This document shows positions 11,465-21,926 of a DNA stretch of 64,000 bases, one piece after another (within the stretch, counting starts at the first letter, position 1; every line of letters begins with the position of its first letter). Source of the DNA: Lonicera japonica (lineage: Eukaryota; Streptophyta; Magnoliopsida; Dipsacales; Caprifoliaceae); contig CM038463.1 in assembly GCA_021464415.1 (NCBI GenBank), positions 7,641,204 to 7,705,203 of the forward strand, written 5' to 3'. The position numbers and the translations under genes were made by a program. The notes beneath the pieces are model-generated. The model searched no databases. It saw nothing but the letters and a program-made list of their open reading frames with translations, and was not told the origin of the DNA.

Positions 11465-13330
11465 AAGATAAATGTGTAGAGCTTTATTAACCATTGATCG
11501 TAAGTTTGTAGAGCTCGGAACATTAATGTGTAAAGCTAGTTAGACTTTAATCATTAGTTTTAGAGTTTTAGAACTGTTGACCTAAGGTCTTAATCTTATT
11601 TTGATAATAACAATAAATCAATCATGTATAATTTAACATGTTTCTTGATATAAGTATACAGTTCATTTAGTTAGAAAATTCAAGAAAAACATGACAATGA
11701 TCAATCTTTCACTATTCGATCATTGGACAAGATAAGGAAGATCAAATCTCTCAATGCAAATCACGAAGCACAAAGGATCAAAAGACTATATAAAAAGGTT
11801 CAAGGAAAAAGTTTCAAATGAAGATCAATCCGAAGAAACAAATCAAAACATTCGAAAACTTATTAATTCAGTAATTGAGTGAGTAAGATTTATGTAAAGT
11901 TACTTTATTGATCAAATCCTTATAACTCAAACGTATTCATGCATTTTTTAAAGATTGATTCAAACAAACTTGAAATTAAATTTATTTGAAAAACATCATT
12001 TTACAAAGATCGAGTTTCAAAATAAATTCATATTAATTTTAAATGATCATATTTTAAGTTCTAATTAAAAATAGGTATCTTAGAAACATATCTTTGATGT
12101 TCACAAATTATTAGAATCGTATTTGGAACAAAATTGTTAAATTGCAAAAATATTTTTATTTTACATTTAAAATTCGCTCAATTTTCGCACAGTTTTGATC
12201 TAACAGTAAGATGGAGGCCTTCCCAGACTCCGATCATTTTGAAATTTTTACAGTAGTTAGACAACATCTCTTAGCACTTTTTACTAAAATTTGAGCATGA
12301 TCCAACAGTCAAATTGGGAGAAATTATCAAAACAAATTTTAATTTTTTTTGTTAAAACTAGCTGTTGAAAAGTTTGAAAATGTATACTTTCAACCCAAAA
12401 CCTTTCTTAATCATCCCCAACGGCCATATGTTTTTGCAAGCTATATATATAAGGTCTTAGACATGTTTTAAAATACCTTGAATCATTCTAATACTCTATT
12501 ATTCATATATTCAAATATACAAAGATTCAAGAACACATTTTTATCAATCTTTCATCTTTTAAGCTATATATTTTGATCAATCTTGATAACTCTAGTGTGA
12601 GTTTCATTTGTATTCTTCAAATACACTTGATAGTTATTGTATTAGTGTGTAACACCACAAACAATTCATTCTTCATTTCAAAAAAGAGTTTGTCTATTTG
12701 TAAAGCAAGAGAGCATATCTTGTAAAAAGTGTAGTGGGTATAGCTACATTGTGAGTGTTGTGTGCATAACAACATTTGTATTGAGGTTTGATCTTTACCA
12801 GAAGAAGATTAAATAGTGGAAATTCTTGGGGAACTAACCGATCGCGGACGTATGGTTTAGGAAACCGAATTGTGAGGACAAAAAGTCTAGAACTTCAAAT
12901 TGGTTTAATCTTTCTAAACTCAAGCTCTCTTTTTATTGATATATTATTATTTGTATTTTGAGATTACTTATTTGTTTATCTTGGGATTGATTACTTGAAA
13001 TTTATTATTTTCTTAATATTGTTGCTTAGCTAAGTTGCTTTGCTTAAATATTTTAAAAACGTTTTAATTCCGCATTAAAATTTTAAAACCCTATTCACCC
13101 CCCTCCCTCTAGGGTTATTTTTAGATCAACAAGAACATCATTGTGTAAGGCTGGCTAGACGTTGATATCAAGTCGTAGTTCAAGGAAGCTAAATCTCGGA
13201 TGCTAGTTATTGAGCTCAAAATATCAATGTGTAGAGCTTGTTAGACATTCAATGCAAGTCGTAGAGCTTAGAACATTAATATGTAAAACTAGCTATACTT
13301 TTGGTCATAAGTAAGGGAGTTTTAGGCATT
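11465..13330. repeat. Degenerate ~55-60 bp tandem repeat split by a solo LTR
   Basis: Units containing GAACATTAATGTGTAAAGCT followed by AGTTAGAC and a TCGTAGAGCT block lie on both sides of the solo LTR (11465-11574 and 13137-13320). The LTR therefore inserted into a pre-existing short tandem array. Confidence 0.6.
11575..13131 (+). mobile_element. Solo LTR (Copia, SIRE/Maximus-like), 5-bp target duplication AGAAC
   Basis: The stretch starts TGTTGACC and ends GATCAACA. It is flanked by perfect AGAAC duplications at 11570-11574 and 13132-13136, so both borders are firm. Length is 1557 bp with no internal domain and no second LTR, hence a solo LTR left by LTR-LTR recombination. Features near the 3' end, such as CGGACGTATGGTTTAGG and CTATTCACCCCCCTCCCTCT, resemble large plant Copia LTRs of the SIRE type; this subclass is my recollection of the family. 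A related inverted copy lies at 58206-59755. Confidence 0.9.
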
Positions 13331-13613
13331 AGTACAATAGTTTGATTTTACTTGGGCCCTTCAAATTCTCGAATTTCTTTTCTCTTTTTTTAAAGAGAGA
13401 AAGAGAAGCCAACTTTCTCTTCTTTTCCGACTTCAAAATCTGTGGGAGATAGCTTTCCATAGCTTTCCATATTTTTCCGACTTCGAAATCCGTCCAGTGC
13501 TTTTGTCCTTTCTTCCCCTTCATCTTCCTCGAGATCCCATTCTCTTTTCTACCAACACCATTTACTTCTTTCAACGCCATCTTCCAACACCATCCCAAAA
13601 TAATGTCAAACAT
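13331..13613. other. Short intergenic stretch left of the CACTA element
   Basis: It holds a local direct repeat (TTTTTCCGACTTC..AAATC twice; TAGCTTTCCA twice). A 95-codon minus-strand open frame (13329-13616) crosses into the CACTA terminus and has no recognisable domain, so it is probably not coding. Confidence 0.4.
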
Positions 13614-14630
13614 CACTACAAGAAAAATAGCCTTTTGTGACGATTCTTTTTGTAACGGTTAAAACACCGTCACAAAAGTATAGTATTTGTCACGGATTTA
13701 GAGGTCGTTACAATATATTATATTTGTGGCGGCTAAACAATACTTCGTTACAAACAATTTATTATTTGTAACTGTTTAGTTAATGCCGTGACAAATGTTC
13801 ACCTTTTGTCGCAGTTTAGGATGTCGTTACAAAAAAAATATAAATTTTTATCAATCTATCTAGCAATACTACGTCGTATCAATCAAATGAATAATTAAAA
13901 AAAAAGAAAAAAAATATTTTTGTTATAACCCTTTTTTCTTTTCCCCAATTTTTTTTTTCATTCTCCCGCTCAACCTTTCTCTACCCGCGTCTCCTCTTTA
14001 CACGCCTTTCTCCTCCAAAGATCTCGTTTCTTCGGTGAAGCTCCACACATATGACTTCTTTCTCCTCCCAATATCCACCACCTCTCAGCCTTATCTAAGC
14101 CGCCGCTAGTGAAGCCACGCGTGAGGCTTTTACACTGCAACCCAACTCCAGTGTTCTAGGGCTTGGAGGTTAGTATTTGTCTGTATATATTGCTCAGATT
14201 TCTCTTCACTTTGTGCTAGGGTTCCTAATTTGAGAGTTGTGCTTCAGATTTTATGGCATCAAATATAGTGTTTGTTTACTCACCAGACTTTATGGCTTCA
14301 AATTTTAAATCTAATGTAAAAATTGGTAAACCTCTTTTGTTATAACTGTGGGCATTTTGCAAGGTAATGCCCTAATAGGCTAATAATTCATGAAGAGTAA
14401 TTTTTCTTTTCTTTTAATGCTTTTGATTTTATTTTTCTATTGTTGGATTTTACTATTCCGTGTGGAGATCCATTGACTGAGCTTCGAGCACTTTATGTAG
14501 TTATATTCTTTAGTGTAATTACTCACTCAAAATTTTGAGTTTTATTTTTCTGTTTTAATTCCGGTAATTCAAGTCCTTTAGATAGGCAAGAAAATCTGCT
14601 ACCCCTTATTATCATAACCTTAGCCTTTTA

Positions 14631-15359
14631 GGGCTCGTTTGGTTCGAGTTTTAGGAATGGAATTGGCATTCTAAATGCCAGGAAACCTTTATTCCTGGCA
14701 TCCTTTATTGGATTCCATTAATGCTCGTTTGGTTGGAGTTTTAGGAATGAACTCGGCAAATTATTTTTTTTAATTTTCTGGATTTTTTTTTTCATTTACT
14801 GGGAAAAACATTTTTTTTTTCACTTTCTGGGGAAAAAATAAAATTTTTAATTTTCTGGGAAAAAAATAATTTTTTTTTCTTTTTCTGGGAAAAAATAATA
14901 TTTTTTATTTTCTGGGAATTTTTTTTTTTTTCATTTTCTGGAAAAAAATAATTTTTTTCACTTTCTGGGGAAAAAATAATATTTTTTATTTTCTGGGAAA
15001 TTTTTTTCATTTTTTGGGAAAAAATATTTTTTTTCATTTTCTGGAAAAAAAAATTTCACTTTCTGGGAAAAAAATATTTTTGAAAATTTTCTGGATTTTT
15101 TTTTCATTTTCTGGAAAAAAATATTTTTTTTCATTTTCTAAAAAAAAAAAAACAATTTTTGGACAAAAAAAAGGATTCCTCAAATTGGGAATCCAAGATT
15201 CCTCCCAATTTATAAGGGAATAGATTTTGGCAAAATGGGGGAATTTAGGATTCCTAGGAATCCTAAATTCTTAACTAAAACTCCAACCAAACAAAATAAT
15301 CCTCATGGAATGGAATTTAGGATTCCAGGAATCCTCAAAAACTCCAACCAAACGAGCCC
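14631..15359. mobile_element. Tourist-like (PIF/Harbinger) MITE nested in the CACTA element
   Basis: Terminal inverted repeats are GGGCTCGTTTGGTT...AACCAAACGAGCCC, with the match extending through GGAGTTTTaGGAAT. TTA target duplications lie at 14628-14630 and 15360-15362. The left terminus is partly repeated inside at about 14724-14755. The interior is a T/A-rich minisatellite. There is no ORF of transposase type. Confidence 0.85.
14770..15165. repeat. Minisatellite of TTTTCTGGGAAAAAA-type units
   Basis: More than ten irregular units of roughly 25-30 bp alternate TTTTCTGGGAAAAAAATAAT with T runs. They create repetitive open frames on both strands that should not be taken as genes. Confidence 0.85.
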
Positions 15360-15362
15360 TTA

Positions 15363-15542
15363 GTGCTCATTTGATTCGGGTCTTGGTTTGTCCCTAGAAT
15401 CCTAAAATGATAAATTCACACTAGAAGTCCCTTTGGTTAATGTCAAGAAGTTGAATCATAAACTAACAAAACTTAAACTTTTAATGTGAAATTGTCATTT
15501 TAGGTTCCCAGAACAAACTAAAACTCGAAACCACACGAGCAC
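15363..15542. mobile_element. Second Tourist-like MITE abutting the first
   Basis: Ends are GTGCTCATTTGATTCGGGTC and the reverse complement of GTGCTCGTGTGGTTTCGAGT, with inverted similarity for about 50 bp through CCTAAAATGA. TTA triplets flank it at 15360-15362 and 15543-15545; the left triplet is shared with the neighbouring MITE. Confidence 0.8.
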
Positions 15543-18500
15543 TTAGTTTCGTTATACATTAAGTTTAGCAAAGCTTCAAATTACGGAGGATGATTTGGGG
15601 GTTGAACGAATATGCTATATCAATTTACTTAATACAAGACTTGGATATTCGTAGTTGAATTAACTAAAAAAATAATAATTAGCTATCTTCTAAATAGTCT
15701 TTTGGACCTACTTAGAATTTTTGTTATGAATGTCTCGGTGCTGTTTTTTATCCCTAGTTGCAGTAAAAATCATGTAGTTCGGTGAGCTGATTTTTATTAG
15801 GTGTCTTTACTTGAAGGACAACAGATAATTTGAAGCCTCTGTTTCTTTATCCGGTTATGTGTATTTACTTGTAATGACTCTGGAATTGATATAGCTAGGA
15901 ATATTCCAAAACAAACTATGCTTATGTTGCCCACCTAATTATAATTATTTTTGTTTTGATTGATAAAGCTATTCACATTTATGTCTTCCTTTCACCTGGC
16001 TGTTCAAGCTAAGGTGGATATACATAATTCATTTGGCGTCCTCCTTTTTAAAAGGGTCTTCTGTATATAAGGTATGAGTTCGTTTATTGCTTATATAATT
16101 CTTTTTTTATTATTTTTATTTTAATTTTAATTTTATTGGGTTAGTTGAATAGATTTACTGCATATTTGTCTTGCCCTATTTTTTTTATTTTAGTTTTGAA
16201 TTGGGTTTATCCTTTTCATTTGATAATGGAGGATGGAAGAAACGTATTCGTAAAATAAGCTTGAGATATAGACACTTGGTTTTATTAAACTCTATCAAAG
16301 GGACACTTGGCTCGTGAACTTAACAAATTGGTTTATAATTAATGAAATTTTAGGTATACGACACATGTATAATTTACATTACAGTTGGATGCGAGGAGTG
16401 AGTTCTAAATTCTTTCGTAACCCCTCACCCCACCCCAGTAGCCACATATGATATTAGAACCTTGGATCAGCTGGGCTCCCATCGAGACTAGTCTACTCGT
16501 TTCTTTTATTGTTAATTTGTATATATTGATATATATATATATATCTATTTTGCAAAGACTAAACTTTGGGTATTGATCATTTGGTTATTTGGTGATAATT
16601 AGAAGATGGATTTTTATGATTTTTAGGAGTTAAGGTTCCAATTTTAATATTGGGAACTTAGACTGGTTGTATGTTTTCACCAGAGCTATTGAAATAGTTT
16701 GAGGAGTTAAGGTTCCATTTTTTTAATCTTTTTAGTTGTAAAATGCATGCCTTTGTCTCTTTTTATTTCTCTATTGTCGTAGAATCCTAGTTGGAGTACA
16801 ATCCCACTTAAAAGTAACATGATACATACTTCAGTAGTTGGAGTTCAAGTAGAATCCCACTTGAAGGTAAAAAATGATATATTTGCTATATATTTGAAAG
16901 ATTTGGGTGATGAGACATTAGTTGAATGGACTAAGTATTCAATTTGATTGACTAAGTTTTAGTTGATGCACGTGTGTGGGAACCTTACTGCCACTTTTAC
17001 TGCTGCAATGGGTCAAATTATGTTACTAAGGATGGTACTGCAGTTGCTTTTCCTCACTCTTTGTTATTTATTAGTGGTTTTATTTTTCTCAAAACTAGTA
17101 TAAATGACAGGGCTAGTAAAGGCACAAAAGGGCTACTTCTTGCATTTTATTCTGATATCCCCTTGTGCAGGTTGTATAATTTAAACTTCGGATTAGATTT
17201 TTTACTAGGTTATCAGCAGTGATTGACATAAACAATTTTTATGTGTCTTTCGTATATGGCTGTTATTGATAATATTAACATGTTAGTCTTTTCATTTGGG
17301 GTACATATATTAAAGAGTAATTTTGGTTATAGGTAATGGTTTCCTTATACTTGCGCATGCGCTTTCATGTCGTGTTCCTGCTTTTGTCGTGTTCTTTTTT
17401 ATTTTGGCTATAGGTGCTTTCAGGTTCTGTGTAACGAAATAGCAAACAAGGGAAGGTATTTCTTATTGCAGAAAGCACAACCAAAACAATATCCTTTGCT
17501 ATAGTATTATTGGTATCTGACTTTGAGCCCTAATGAAGGTGGGCTCCCTTAACATTGAATGATGAATTTAGTTTGTGGCATCTATTCTATATCAAATTAA
17601 CTAGAGCTTATACAACCAAAAAAATTTACAAGAACCAAAAAAATTAACAAGAGCATAAAAAATTAACAAGAACATGTACCCATTTTAGCCATTCATTAAT
17701 TCCAAGTAGGTTACTGTTTTCAAAAAACCATAATACTTGGAATTTATCCTTTTGTTACGCATTTTAACTTGGTTCATGTTTTATATTTGTTCTATCATTG
17801 ACGACTTTGTTACTGTGCAGTTGTATTTTAGTCGGGGAAGGTAAGTTGGGACTTTGGCTAAAATGAGCTTATATACTTCCATTCATATTTGTGTTAAAAA
17901 GGTACTATAATACACTTTTTTTTTCTTTTTTTTTTTTTTATGTTTCAGGATATGAATGAAGACATATGAAGGTTGTGCGAGTTCAAATTACTTCATGCCT
18001 TCTTTTTGGACCCTAGTTTAAATGATACAATGTTTTGTTTGCTTTAGATTATATTGTACGCACCCTTTTGTCATTTCGGATTAAGGACAACAATTTTGTA
18101 TACAAGGTTTTGGTTTGGTTTAGGTTATATAAAATTCTATTTGACGGAGATTGTTTGGTTGGCTTTATTTAGTTTTGTTTCATTCGTGTTTGGTTTGATG
18201 GAATTGAATTGTTACATTTTCTATTTATATTTATATAGTAATGGAAACATGTTTCAAATGTCTATTCGATTACAAATGACCTGTAATAGCATTATGTTAA
18301 ACACTTTTTCTTGTGACGATTAATATATACCGTCATAAATACATCACAAACTTTTTGTCACGAACAAAATGCTGTCACAAATACTTTTATTTGTGACGGC
18401 CAAGGTCGTTACAATAACAATACAAGTGACAGTTTAATCCGTCACAAACAATTTGTAACAAAAAGTGATAAAAATGACAACCTTTTGGTAACGGCCTGAA

Positions 18501-18687
18501 AACCGTCACAAATCCGTCACAAAAAGTATTTGTGATGGCATTTTGCCGTCGTTGAGTTTTTGAGACGCCCCTAACTTGTAACATAATGAAAACCGTCGCA
18601 AAGCCGCCACAAATACGTATTTGTGACGGTGTTTTACTTTTCGTGACGATTTTTCGTCCGTCACAAAAGGCCCTTTTTCTTGTAGTG

Positions 18688-18904
18688 TATTTTTCGTTTT
18701 ACAAGTTCTCCATATGCAACTTGCGCTTATAGCCACATGAGGCATCCTTCATTTTGTGAATAAGCTAATTTTTTTCGAAATGAGATCAATCATCAAGATT
18801 ATCAAACAATGTTCACTGTTTTCGGGATAAAGAACGTTACAAATTTTTTGTAAAATGTTCCCGAATACTAATATCTTAAGACTCTCAATTCATTTTTTTT
18901 TAAG
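18688..18904. other. Short stretch right of the CACTA element
   Basis: No gene or repeat is recognised here. It is the continuation of the CACTA target site. Confidence 0.4.
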
Positions 18905-19505
18905 ATGAGGCAGAGTCGAAAATCCCACTAGAGGCTGTATTGCCCTCATCGTTTCTCTTGAACAGAAGGTAAAAAAGTTACAATCACGAGTGACGGCATT
19001 AGAGGTTTGATTGAGAGGAGAGTCTTCCAGCGCTAACCCATGCTTTTCCTTTGCTCCTTTTGGAAGTTCTTCAAGGCTCCTATCATTGGCAGAAAATATT
19101 ACACCCGATGTTATTCCGACTTTCACGAATCTTCCAGGACATGGAGTACCTCCGATCGATGCGGATTTGTTGGCATATCCTTTCCCTGGAGGTTTTTTAA
19201 GGTTACTCATGTCTGCAGAAGATGGTGCACCTAATGTCCTTCCGACTGGCGTAAATCTTTCAGAATATGGGGCTCTTATGACTGAAGTGGATCCGCCGTC
19301 ATATCCAACTCTGTCAGATTACTAAGCTTCTTTAGACGATTTTTTATCGCAACCTTCTCAAGTTGGTTCTGTTGCGGAGGTTGCCGAATTGTTGAGTCCT
19401 TACTGGATAGTTTTAGTAAATTTAGGAGACAATTTTTCTGATTATCCTTCTTTTGATCTCGATGCTCTTTTGAATTTTAGTGTTGATGATCATCGGATTC
19501 TTTAA
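18905..19505 (+). pseudogene. Decayed coding remnant of unknown family
   Basis: Higher GC than its surroundings, with readable but interrupted protein-like sequence. A short coiled-coil-like EQKVKKLQSRVTALEV (about 18961-19007) ends in a stop. It is followed by a serine/proline-rich frame at 19011-19325 (SSANPCFSFAPFGSSSRLL, VLPTGVNLSEYGALMTEVDP) and then, after another stop, an acidic stretch around 19330-19505 (DDFLSQPSQVGSVAEVAELL, DLDALLNFSVDD). The pieces share one orientation and frame, so I infer a former gene or processed copy with in-frame stops. I do not recognise the family. The last part is included in the tandem duplication at 19441-20008. Confidence 0.45.
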
Positions 19506-20008
19506 CCTTTTTGAGTGACTAGATAATATACGTACCTCTAGTGAGGGCTTTGTACAAGTGTTCCGGAGATATTTCACTTGAGTGTTTCAAAGTATGCCTT
19601 TTTTGTTTTAATTCTTGTCTTTTTCTTTTGTCTAAGTTGTCATATGAGAAGTAATGAGCTCTGTCGATACTTTAATGCTGGGGCCACTCTCGGCAATGCC
19701 CAGGGGGAGGCGGGCCTACTTCTGATTATCCTTCTTTTAATCTCGATGCTCTTTTGAATTTTAGTATTTATGATCTTCGGATTCTTCAGGCTTTTTTGAG
19801 TGACTAGATAATGTGCGTACCTCTAGCGAGAGCTTTGTACAAACGTTCCGGAAATATTTCACTTGAGTGTTTCAAAGTATGCCTTTTTTTTAAATTGTTA
19901 TCCTTTTTTTTGTATAAGCTGTCATGTGAGAAGTAATGAGATATGTCGATACTTTAATGTTGGGGCCACTCCCGGCAATGCCCGAGGGGAGGCGGGACTA
20001 CACCCAAG
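19441..20008. repeat. Tandem duplication, period 284 bp
   Basis: Two adjacent copies each begin ATTATCCTTCTTTT (19441 and 19725) and run through CTTTAATG.TGGGGCCACT to GGAGGCGGG.CTAC. They are about 90 percent alike by eye. Confidence 0.9.
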
Positions 20009-20067
20009 CGGTGTCGCGGCCCAAAAAGGGAGTGCTTTCCCCTAAACAAAAATGGGGCTTTTTTGTT

Positions 20068-20397
20068 GGCGATTCTTCCCATCTCAAGGATTACTAAGGT
20101 AGGGCAGAGCATACCTCCGTTTACCAATTTTGACCTCAGTCCCACATCGGGAAGGAGTCTTTCCCACTCTCATATACGGCTCTTCACAACAAAGAAAGAG
20201 TAACCCCATAACCCTCTCATCTATGGCACAAAGGAGGAGTAACTCCACACTTATAGGGTCACTCCTCCTTTGTGGTAAAGAGCCATATATGAGAGGGGGA
20301 GTGACGACTCCTTCCCGATGTGGGACTGAGGTTAAAATTGGTAAACAGAGGTATGCCCTGCCTTGCCTTAATAATCCTTGAGATGGGAAAAATCGCC
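20068..20397. mobile_element. 330-bp near-complete inverted repeat (foldback MITE)
   Basis: The left arm (20068-about 20200) begins GGCGATTCTTCCCATCTCAA and is mirrored by the right arm ending TTGAGATGGGAAAAATCGCC. The arms share the GTCCCACATCGGGAAGGAGT block, the TACCTC(c)GTTTACCAATTTTgACCTC block and AGGAGGAGT. Folded RNA would form a long hairpin. There is no ORF; the transposon class is unknown. Confidence 0.8.
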
Positions 20398-20741
20398 ATT
20401 AAAGCTTAAATAAATAAAACAATTATAAAATTAACAAAAGGGGAAAAATTACCAAGCCTGAACTCTGGAATGGAGTGGTATTGGAGGATAAGAGGAGATT
20501 GTAGATAGAGAAAAGATAGATGATGATTCTTTATCTTCTTCCTCATAGATGGTTTCTACTGTGCCCAAATTTTTCCAACCCCTCATTTCTTCCATGGAGC
20601 TTTGCCTTTTCTTTTCTCTTGACAAAAAGAAAGGAAAAGAAGAAAACAGTTATCCAAACTTTTCAATTGAATGCCTTTAATTTTTTCTTATTTTTCACAA
20701 TTTTTATTTGAAAATGTTTGTATCATGTCCCTGTCATCTAA
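20398..20741. other. Intergenic
   Basis: AT-rich with pyrimidine runs. A 63-codon frame at 20520-20711 is not supported by any domain. Nothing else is seen. Confidence 0.4.
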
Positions 20742-21179
20742 AGAGTAAACAGTTTAAATGACCATTAAACTTTCGATCTAGTACCACTTTCGTCATTTCT
20801 TTCAATTTGACTCTTAAATTGAATGAAATCAAACCATGTGTAAGGAAAATGATTTCATTTAAGCGCATTTTAATCATTTTTTTTATTAAATAGCCGAAAT
20901 TGCGCTATTTGTTGAAAATATTGCTACGTTTTATATATTAGGTGCGTTTCATTTTAGCGATAATTATCAAAGGGAAATATTTTTTTCTTGCAATATAACT
21001 AAAATGACCTTACACAAAGTTATGTGACACGCAAATGTATTAAATTTAATAGTCAAATTGAATGGAATGGTCAAAGTGGTACACTCCAAAATTATATGAT
21101 CAAAATGGTTCGTTTTAAAGTTTAATGGTTAAAATTGTGCTAGATTGAAAATTTAGTAACCATTTGGACCGTTTACTCT
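20742..21179. mobile_element. MITE with AGAGTAAAC terminal inverted repeats
   Basis: The left end AGAGTAAACAGTTTAAATGA is mirrored by the right end (CATTTGGACCGTTTACTCT). Inverted similarity continues inward (ATTAAACTTT opposite AAAGTTTAAT, and TAGTACCACTTT opposite AAAGTGGTAC). No ORF and no clear target duplication are seen. Confidence 0.75.
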
Positions 21180-21926
21180 CGTCGAAATCCATACATATTA
21201 AGGATTTCTCACTAGATAACCAGTGAAGTTATTTTTTAAATTTATGTGTCTCATTTTTTGAAAAATTGTAAAGTATATTTAATTTTAATGGTTCATATGA
21301 ACCAATCTATAATTAGCAAGTTAAAATCAGAAATATGTAAATAACTTTTGATAATTACACCTGAATTTTCGATAATGCTTGTTTTAGTGAAGGGGCATTA
21401 ACAGCTAAGTTTCTGTAGCCATTAGATTAATGAAAGGCTTTCCTTAAACAGCCTTCGCTTCTGTGAGTTTACCCTTTTTTCTCATTGTTAACACCTTCGC
21501 GTTCATTAATATTCAAAATTAAAACCTTCACCACCTTATTTTTTTACACAAATTTTCATTTATTTTCTTCAATTTGTCCGACATTCAAATTCACACACAT
21601 TTGGAAAGCACTTTCAATCCAAAAAAAAATCAATTTTTTTTTTTTGGTTTCGTTACGTTGAATTCATGGTACTGTGCTGAGTAAATTCACTTACAGGTTT
21701 GTTCGTTAATTTTGTTTATCTACTGTATACATATGATTCTTATGTTGTTTAATTAATTTATTTCATGGATGGCTTTTCAGGCAATTAACTTAAAAAAATT
21801 GGTTCATGTTGGCTTTGTTTCAGATCTGAAGGACAAATTAATGTGGATCAAAGGGCGACCAAATAGAAGGAATTTTTAGTACCTATAGGAATATATATTT
21901 AGTATATAAATAGAGAATTAGAGATC
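21180..21926 (+). promoter_or_regulatory. Upstream region and 5' UTR of the CRIB gene, with a uORF
   Basis: AT-rich upstream DNA. The leader probably starts in the pyrimidine-rich stretch after 21540. It contains plausible splice sites (a TTTTCAG at about 21780 and TTTCAG at about 21822). A short upstream ORF of 12 codons lies at 21841-21879, ahead of the main start at 21927. Transcript ends are inferred. Confidence 0.35.

Larger units (their letters stand above)
13614..18687. mobile_element. Non-autonomous CACTA (EnSpm) element
   Basis: It starts CACTACAAGAAAAATAGCC and ends GGCCCTTTTTCTTGTAGTG, the canonical CACTA terminus. The flanking triplets are CAT (13611-13613) and TAT (18688-18690), a 3-bp target duplication with one mismatch. 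Both ends carry subterminal arrays of TTTGTGACGG/CCGTCACAAA-type motifs (about 13630-13835 and 18310-18680), the usual transposase-binding layout of the family. No TNP2-like transposase is readable in the 5.07 kb, so it must be mobilised in trans. Bases 13930-14175 are unusually GC-rich and 5'UTR-like for this region and end in a possible splice donor (GGAGGTTAGT), perhaps a captured gene start. Two smaller MITEs are nested at 14631-15542. Confidence 0.9.

Noticed and set aside
14792..15223. Open frames on both strands with repeated SEKNYFFPENEKK-like peptides
   Set aside because: They are translations of the TTTTCTGGGAAAAAA minisatellite, open on both strands at once, with no gene structure.
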